From Glandiceps talaboti (lineage: Eukaryota; Hemichordata; Enteropneusta; Spengelidae): a DNA stretch of 64,000 nucleotides. Position 1 is the stretch's first letter; each line of letters opens with the position of its first letter. A program made the position numbers and the translations under genes. The stretch lies in contig NC_135550.1 of NCBI RefSeq assembly GCF_964340395.1, positions 17,557,484 to 17,621,483 on the forward strand, written 5' to 3'. Positions 61,929 through 64,000 of this stretch are shown here, one piece after another. The notes under the pieces were generated by a model, which was not told the origin of the DNA, made no database searches, and saw nothing but the letters and a program-made list of their open reading frames with translations.

Positions 61929-62412
61929 TTAACACACATTGTAGATTGAGTTTCGTACCAAACTTGCATGTAGAATTTTACCTCATGCTATCTCTACAAC
62001 TTATCAGTACAAGCTTGTTGCCGATGACAACAGTTCTGCAAAGGATACTGGAGAGACGTTTTTTTTTCTGTGTATGTATTTGACATAAAGCGATTCCTTC
62101 TTCACCTGCTAGCTGTATCCCTTTAAGCTAGATTTGTGAAGTGATAGTGCAGTGACCCATTACTAAAATGTACAGCTGTGCATTATTATAAAATTGATGT
62201 AGATCTCAGAACAATCTGTAGAGGATACCCAATTCATTTAACCTATGATTTTACACCTGAGCAGTATTAAAGTATCCCCGGGCCTAGCAGAGAATAATGA
62301 AGTCATTAGCCACCTATACTAGTTGAAATAGGATCATTCTAGGATTTAGAGACTCACAGATTTCATAGTTAAAAATCCAGATTCTGAAGTTCGCACAGAT
62401 TCGTGTCACTGT

Positions 62413-62431
62413 CTCTCCCTATCTCTATCTA

Positions 62432-62478
<47 letters not shown>

Positions 62479-62520
62479 GCCCTTCTCTCTCTCTCCCTCC
62501 CTCTACTCTCTCCCTCTTCA

Positions 62521-62592
<72 letters not shown>

Positions 62593-62620
62593 TTCTCTCT
62601 CTCTCTTTCTCTCTCTCATA
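62413..62620 (+). repeat. (TCTG)n followed by (CT)n microsatellite
   Basis: TCTG block to about 62478, then CT-rich text with CCCTC interruptions and a long pure CT tract. Confidence 0.97.
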
Positions 62621-62764
62621 AAATTATCACACAACAAATGACTACTGCTTTATATTTTTGTATGATAATTTGGATATTTTCAACATAGATTAATATGTAC
62701 TTTGTGCTGCAGTATCATACACTTGTCAAGTACTTGAAGTACTGTCTGCACAAATCGAAACGTT

Positions 62765-62860
62765 GGGATTCAATTAAAGCAGAAGTTTTAACCAGACTTG
62801 GACTTGTCCTTTTATTCAAACTTGAAGTACCCTCAGGCTGGTAGTTTATTTTCACTGAGT
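62765..62860 (+). repeat. Dispersed repeat, copy 2
   Basis: Same text as 59297-59395, preceded here by CGAAACGTT. It resembles the 3' tail of a retroelement, but the parent is not identified. Confidence 0.8.
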
Positions 62861-62905
62861 AACACAAAAGGGTACAACTTTCAAGTCCATGTGTGTTGTT
62901 ACATG

Positions 62906-62929
62906 GGGGGGGGGGGGGGGGGGGGGGAT
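62906..62929 (+). repeat. Poly-G run of about 23
   Basis: The longest G homopolymer in the window; prone to assembly or sequencing error. Confidence 0.9.
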
Positions 62930-63193
62930 ATATGCATGTAGGTGTTCAACCATCACCCATCACATTTTGTAGCCCAACTAACTGAGCTAATGTTACTTTA
63001 TATATTAACTTGTTTATTGATTTTGCCCAGCTTGGTATGATCACCAAATGGCAAAACATTATTTGAATTACTGCAGCTGTAACTGTACAATCACAAAAAA
63101 GCCATAATTTCCCAAATTTACACACTGTCACTAAACAACAACAGCGTAATCACAGTTTGTGATCACACCCTTTCGATGTAATCATTTTTTATT

Positions 63194-64000
63194 GATACAG
63201 ATACAGATACAGATACTTTATTGCCATGTGTTTAAAAAAAAAAACGCTGGAAAATGACTTTTCACGAGCGCCCCACATTAAAAGTGTAAATGGAAATAAA
63301 AGTGGCTCAACATTATCTAAATAAACATTAAAATGATTGATCATGACTGGTTTAAAATTCGGATTACAGAGGGATACTCTTCCTAAAACGTTCAGACGAT
63401 GTCTTAATGCTGTGATATCGTCGACCAGAGCGTAAAATGTTAAAAAGACTATTTGCAGGATGGCTAGAATCCTTCAAAATGGAAGTAGCCTTACGTAATG
63501 ACCTCAAGTGGTATATGGAGTCAAGTGTTGGCAGATCAGTACCGATTATTCTCTCTGCCATGCGGACAATTTTCTCGAGTGAAGACAGTTCCTCCAATGT
63601 GATGTTGCCAAACCAGACGATGATAGAATAAGTTAAAATGCTTTCAATGGTCGAACGATAGAAATTGACTAAAATGTCTTGACACAGGCCAAATTTTTTC
63701 AGGCGTCTTAGAAAATAAAGACGCTGCTGTGCTTTTTTGACAAGAGATGTTGTATTTTCGCGCCATGACAAAACATAGGATATCTGAATACCTAAGAACT
63801 TAAAAGTGCTTACAATTTCTACATCTGCACCATTAATATTAATTGGACTATGAAGGTCACTCAATAATCTAAAATCAATGATTACTTCCTTAGTCTTACT
63901 GACATTGAGCTCGAGGTGTTTCACTTCACACCATTTGCTTAAATTCTCAATTTCCGCCCTGTACAAAGACTCATCATTGTTCTTTATGAGTCCGATTGCC
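63194..64000 (-). mobile_element. LINE retrotransposon 3' end (continues past right edge)
   Basis: On the minus strand, a reverse-transcriptase frame is followed by a ~140-bp 3' UTR ending AATAAAGTATCTGTATCTGT, i.e. a (TATCTG)n tail at 63216-63194. Tails of short repeats are normal for LINEs of the CR1/L2/Rex group. A degraded relative lies at 21925-22420. Confidence 0.88.
63364..63999 (-). CDS. Non-LTR retrotransposon reverse transcriptase, C-terminal part
   Basis: The frame is open from the window edge to a stop at 63364, 211 codons. It covers the end of the reverse transcriptase and the C-terminal tail: WCEVKHLELNVSKTKE, FKFLGIQIS, KKAQQRLYFLRRLKKFG, FYRSTIESILTYSI and DSSHPANSLFNILRSGRRY, an order characteristic of fish- and invertebrate-type non-LTR elements (CR1/Rex-like; clade not fixed). 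The catalytic ADD box is expected just upstream, outside the window. No internal stop is visible, so this copy looks young or recently active. Confidence 0.9.
   Translation of the reverse strand, partial: AIGLIKNNDESLYRAEIENLSKWCEVKHLELNVSKTKEVIIDFRLLSDLHSPININGADVEIVSTFKFLGIQISYVLSWRENTTSLVKKAQQRLYFLRRLKKFGLCQDILVNFYRSTIESILTYSIIVWFGNITLEELSSLEKIVRMAERIIGTDLPTLDSIYHLRSLRKATSILKDSSHPANSLFNILRSGRRYHSIKTSSERFRKSIPL

Overview
This is a window of animal (metazoan) nuclear DNA. It is AT-rich (roughly one third GC by eye), has split genes with GT-AG introns, and is loaded with microsatellites, minisatellites and small transposons. The proteins are clearly bilaterian. The many ACATGTA-type words, the tetranucleotide-plus-core repeats and the LINE and TTAA-element remains suggest a marine invertebrate (mollusc-, brachiopod- or hemichordate-like), but the species cannot be fixed from sequence alone.

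Left part (1-17.9 kb): two recognisable genes stand head to head. On the minus strand, seven coding exons (5046 down to 617) encode the first ~460 residues of the cytoplasmic dynein 1 heavy chain (DYNC1H1); the rest lies beyond the left edge. On the plus strand, sixteen coding exons (5504-17139) encode a complete 775-residue DZANK1 (double zinc ribbon and ankyrin repeat protein). The start codons are 457 bp apart, so one compact region probably drives both. Zebrafish work has linked Dzank1 to cytoplasmic dynein 1 transport, so this shared promoter may join functional partners. A decayed mobile-element-type coding relic lies in the last visible dynein intron. DZANK1 exon 9 carries a 68-bp tandem duplication that copies its splice donor three more times.

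Middle part (17.9-40.2 kb): there is a tRNA-Ser(GCU) gene (minus strand, 19948-20029) and a candidate unrecognised plus-strand gene of four exons (20902-40158, 125 residues), pieced together from open frames, splice sites and matching intron phases. Its introns hold a LINE relic, a 313-bp foldback element, several minisatellites and microsatellite-plus-core elements.

Right part (40.2-64 kb): I find no host gene. It contains long minisatellites (26-, 50-, 58-, 69- and ~125-bp units), two or more MITE-like families, a palindromic element, a 1.8-kb TTAA-flanked element with ~60-bp terminal inverted repeats, and at the right edge the 3' end of a LINE reverse transcriptase gene on the minus strand.
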